From Erythrobacter aurantius (GTDB lineage: Bacteria; Pseudomonadota; Alphaproteobacteria; Sphingomonadales; Sphingomonadaceae): 64,000 nucleotides of DNA. The notes beneath the pieces were generated by a model that was not told where the DNA came from, searched no databases, and saw only the letters and a list, made by a program, of their open reading frames with translations. The stretch spans positions 3,248,001 through 3,312,000 of the forward strand of contig NZ_CP090949.1 of assembly GCF_023823125.1 (NCBI RefSeq), written 5' to 3'. Positions within the stretch are counted from its first letter, which is position 1. Each line of letters opens with the position of its first letter. This document shows positions 61,352 through 64,000 of the stretch, piece by piece. Both the position numbers and the translations under genes were made by a program.

Positions 61352-62551
61352 TTACGCTGCCGAACTGTTCACACCCAGCGACGAAAGATACCGCTTGATG
61401 TTTCGCGCCGCCTGCCGAAGCCGCTGTTCATTCTCGACCATGGCGATCCGAACAAATCCTTCGCCCTTCTCGCCATAGCCCACACCAGGAGCCACTGCGA
61501 CTTGTGCTTCGGTAAGCAATTGCTTCGAAAACTCGAGGCTGCCCATGTCCTTGAGCGCAGGCGGCAGCGGCGCCCATGCGAACATGGAAGCTGCCGGCGA
61601 TGGGATATCCCAACCGGCACGCCCGAATGCCTCAACCATGACGTCGCGCCGTTTGCGATACAATTGGCGGTTAGTTTCGACGATGTCCTGCGGCCCGTTC
61701 AGAGCCGCACACGCAGCAGCCTGAATAGGGGTGAATGCCCCGTAATCAAGGTAGGACTTCACCCTAGTGAGCGCCGCGATAAGCTGCTTGTTGCCGACTG
61801 CAAATCCCATGCGCCATCCCGCCATGGAATAGGTCTTGCTCATGCTGGTGAATTCGATGGCGACATCCTTTGCACCCTTGACCTGCATGATCGATGGGGT
61901 CGGATTGCCGTCATAATACAGTTCGGAATAAGCAAGGTCGGACAAGACCCAAACCTTGTTTTCGCGTGCCCATGCGACCAGCCGTTCGTAGAACGCCAGA
62001 TCGACGGTTTCAGCGGTTGGATTGGACGGATAGCTCACCACCAGCACGCTCGGCCGCGGCACGGTGAAATTCATCGCGCTTTCGAGCGAGCGCCAATATT
62101 CCTCGTCCGGTGTCGTGGGGACTGATCGAATTGTCGCCCCGGCGATGATGAACCCAAACGTGTGGATCGGGTACGACGGGTTGGGAGCGAGCACCACGTC
62201 TCCGGGCGCTGTGATCGCGGTGGCCAGACTGCCCAGCCCCTCTTTCGAGCCCATGGTGACGACAACTTCGGATTCCGGATCAAGCTCCACCCCAAAGCGC
62301 CGTGCGTAATAATTGGCCTGAGCCCGCCGCAGGCCGGGAATACCCTTCGATTGCGAATACCCATGCGCATCGGGTTTCGCCGCAACTTCACACAGCTTGT
62401 CGATCACATGCTGAGGCGGCGGCTGATCGGGGTTGCCCATCCCCAGATCGATAATGTCCCTGCCCGCCAGGCGCGCCGCGTGCCGCATCGCATTCACTTC
62501 TGCGATAACGTAAGGCGGCAGCCGCTTCATGCGGTAGAATTGTTCGTCCAT
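61352..62551 (-). CDS. Class I aminotransferase, alanine transaminase-like
   Basis: A 399-residue PLP enzyme. The PLP-binding Lys is in TSMSKTYSMAGWRMGF. LGMGNPDQPPPQHVIDKL, HGYSQSKGIPGLRRA and VLVVSYPSNPTAETVDLAFY are those of AlaC-type and LL-DAP-aminotransferase relatives. Start ATG 62551 follows AGGGAA; the longer frame to 63037 is antisense of phaC. Likely converts pyruvate and glutamate to alanine, but other substrates are possible. It is divergent from phaC. Confidence 0.92.
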   Translation of the reverse strand: MDEQFYRMKRLPPYVIAEVNAMRHAARLAGRDIIDLGMGNPDQPPPQHVIDKLCEVAAKPDAHGYSQSKGIPGLRRAQANYYARRFGVELDPESEVVVTMGSKEGLGSLATAITAPGDVVLAPNPSYPIHTFGFIIAGATIRSVPTTPDEEYWRSLESAMNFTVPRPSVLVVSYPSNPTAETVDLAFYERLVAWARENKVWVLSDLAYSELYYDGNPTPSIMQVKGAKDVAIEFTSMSKTYSMAGWRMGFAVGNKQLIAALTRVKSYLDYGAFTPIQAAACAALNGPQDIVETNRQLYRKRRDVMVEAFGRAGWDIPSPAASMFAWAPLPPALKDMGSLEFSKQLLTEAQVAVAPGVGYGEKGEGFVRIAMVENEQRLRQAARNIKRYLSSLGVNSSAA

Positions 62552-62702
62552 TGGGTTCCCTGACCATTTGTTCGCGACCGATGTAGTAGCGGACAGAGGC
62601 GGTATTGTAGGGCATAAACGGTCGATGTGAAAAGCCGTTTGCGTTAGATCCAGGCTTGCTAAATGAGTCGGACAGGCAACGAACGAGGGAATAGGCGCTA
62701 CA

Positions 62703-64000
62703 ATGGCTGACAAGGACAAACCGGGTGCTGGCGCTGATAACATCTTCGAGACCCTGGCCCCGATAACCGACTTCCTCGGAATGCAGGGCAAGGCCATGCA
62801 GGATTTCCTTGGGCAGGCGTTTGCAAGTTCAGATGCAAGCGGCGCGTCTATCCAGTCGGGCTCGTTTCCAAAGGGCATGGATGCAGGCGAGATCGCCGAT
62901 TGGGCTAAAGCGAGCGGCGAACTCCAGCAAATGTGGCTCGAATTCGTGACGGGACAGGCGCAAAAGGCCGCCGAGAACTCGACCAAGGGGAAAAGCCTGA
63001 TCGATCCGGCGCAATGGCTGGTGATCTCGCAAAGCATGATGAAGCAATTGCCGACCGGGCCGATCGAAGCGCAAACCCGGCTGGCTCAGGAATCGATGGC
63101 TCTGTGGAAGGGCGTATTCGACCGCTTTGTCACTGGCCAAACTGCGTCAGACGCAGATGCACCGGCGCTGCCACGCTCGGATCGGCGCTTTGCCGACCCG
63201 GCCTGGCGCGAGCATCCCGCATTTGCCCTTCTCCACCAGAATTACCTGATGCTGGCGGAGTATTTCCGCGAAGCGGCCGCTTCGATGGACGGTCTCGACA
63301 GCGAAAAGAAGAAGCAGCTTCAATTCGCGATCAGCGCATTGTCGGAGGCCATGAGCCCGGACAATTTTCTGCTGACCAACCCGGTCGTGATGAAACGCAC
63401 TGTCGAAACGCGCGGGCAAAACCTCGTGCGGGGCATGCGCCACCTGATCAACGATCTGAAGCGCGGTCAATTGACCCACACGGATCCTGATGCCTTCAAG
63501 CTGGGCGAGAATCTGGCGGCGTCGCCCGGCAAGGTGGTTCACGAGACACCGCTGTTCCAGCTGTTGCAATACAGCCCGTCGACCAGCGATGTTTACGAAG
63601 TGCCACTGGTGATCTTCCCGCCGTGGATCAACCGTTTCTATATCCTCGACCTGACGCCCAAGAAGAGCTTCATCAAATGGGCTGTCGACCAGGGCATCAC
63701 CGTGTTCGTGGTCAGCTGGAAATCGGCGGACGAAAGCATGAAGGATGTGGTCTGGGACGATTACATCCGGGCTCAGATCGAGGCGATCGATTGCGTTCGC
63801 GCACGGCTCAAAGTCCCGCAGGTCCACACCATCGGATATTGCGTCGCGGGGACAACGCTGGCTGCGACGCTGGCAGTGCTCGCCCGGCGCGGCGAAGATC
63901 ACAAGGTCAAAAGCGCGACCTTCTTCACGGCTCAGGTGGACTTCGAACGCAGCGGCGATCTCAAGCATTTTATCGATGACGGCCAACTGGAGCTTATCAG
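62703..64000 (+). CDS. phaC: Class I poly(3-hydroxyalkanoate) synthase, partial
   Basis: The first 432 residues of a PHA synthase; the frame runs off the right edge. The catalytic Cys380 is in the lipase-box-like IGYCVAGTTLA. Helical N-terminal region (about 1-180) includes KGKSLIDPAQWLVISQSMMK and RFADPAWREHPAFALLHQNYL, and PLVIFPPWINRFYILDLTPKKS leads into the alpha/beta hydrolase core. AGG seven bases before ATG 62703 supports the start. The length and layout fit class I (needing no PhaE or PhaR partner). It polymerises 3-hydroxyacyl-CoA to storage granules. Confidence 0.95.
   Translation, partial: MADKDKPGAGADNIFETLAPITDFLGMQGKAMQDFLGQAFASSDASGASIQSGSFPKGMDAGEIADWAKASGELQQMWLEFVTGQAQKAAENSTKGKSLIDPAQWLVISQSMMKQLPTGPIEAQTRLAQESMALWKGVFDRFVTGQTASDADAPALPRSDRRFADPAWREHPAFALLHQNYLMLAEYFREAAASMDGLDSEKKKQLQFAISALSEAMSPDNFLLTNPVVMKRTVETRGQNLVRGMRHLINDLKRGQLTHTDPDAFKLGENLAASPGKVVHETPLFQLLQYSPSTSDVYEVPLVIFPPWINRFYILDLTPKKSFIKWAVDQGITVFVVSWKSADESMKDVVWDDYIRAQIEAIDCVRARLKVPQVHTIGYCVAGTTLAATLAVLARRGEDHKVKSATFFTAQVDFERSGDLKHFIDDGQLELI

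Overview
The window is a GC-rich alphaproteobacterial chromosome segment, most likely from Sphingomonadales, family Erythrobacteraceae (Erythrobacter/Qipengyuania-like). Evidence: a carotenoid operon in the order crtY-crtI-(LOG)-crtB, an alphaproteobacterial-type SspB end, two sites that fit the EcfG general-stress promoter consensus exactly, many acyl-CoA enzymes, a class I PHA synthase and a SWIB mini-protein. No phage, transposase, plasmid origin, rRNA or CRISPR array was seen. The two tRNA genes (Thr-CGT, Cys-GCA) lie together at 56.8-57.0 kb.

Layout. 0-3 kb: end of sspB, a small conserved-looking protein, gmk, and a B12-type radical SAM protein. 3-11.6 kb: a catabolic block with an SDR, two adjacent acyl-CoA dehydrogenases (ACADs; only one keeps the catalytic base), a GPH-type transporter, then ACAD + Zn-alcohol dehydrogenase + APH-type kinase, which resembles a split ACAD10/11 or LvaA/LvaC system. 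11.6-14 kb: a subtilase autotransporter with a polyproline linker. 14.2-16.2 kb: dapD, a 50-aa membrane protein behind an EcfG-type promoter, a cupin_5 protein and a DoxX-like protein. 16.2-24.5 kb: small envelope and stress genes (SWIB, PEBP, S41 lipoprotein, GFA, fasciclin, antenna-less photolyase-like protein, HPF/RaiA, small HTH protein, exported intradiol dioxygenase, cold-shock protein). The HTH gene is followed by an array of seven degenerate GGTGACACTT units.

24.8-26.4 kb: an AT-richer patch with two overlapping orphan genes. 26.4-28.9 kb: thiC under a TPP riboswitch, with a DUF3833-like lipoprotein. 29-33.5 kb: a Baeyer-Villiger-type monooxygenase divergent from a nitronate monooxygenase-like gene, small membrane proteins, and a SRAP-fold protein lacking its catalytic residues. 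33.8-37.2 kb: a YadA-like trimeric autotransporter. 37-41.4 kb: exported hydrolases and a MipA/OmpV porin. 41.5-50 kb: the crt operon running into an acyl-CoA carboxylase alpha/beta pair split by a large palindrome; the alpha gene has a compositionally distinct internal segment. 50-55 kb: Bcr/CflA-type exporter, DNA polymerase IV, NUDIX, 6-phosphogluconolactonase, Dps and a GDT1-like membrane protein. 55-58.8 kb: SDR, two crotonases, a thioesterase and the tRNAs. 58.9-61.3 kb: an overlapping five-gene unit (membrane-anchored LuxR-type HTH, 115-aa protein, membrane protein, RadC-like JAB protein, stand-alone winged helix). 61.3-64 kb: a class I aminotransferase divergent from phaC, which runs off the window.

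The catabolic genes fit breakdown of branched, cyclic or hydroxylated acyl-CoAs into central metabolism and PHA storage. The strongest leads for undescribed biology are the 21-bp repeat array downstream of the small HTH gene, the five-gene HTH/JAB/wHTH unit, the photolyase-like protein lacking the N-terminal antenna domain, and the degenerate SRAP protein. All functional calls come from reading translations and motifs by eye; no database search was run.
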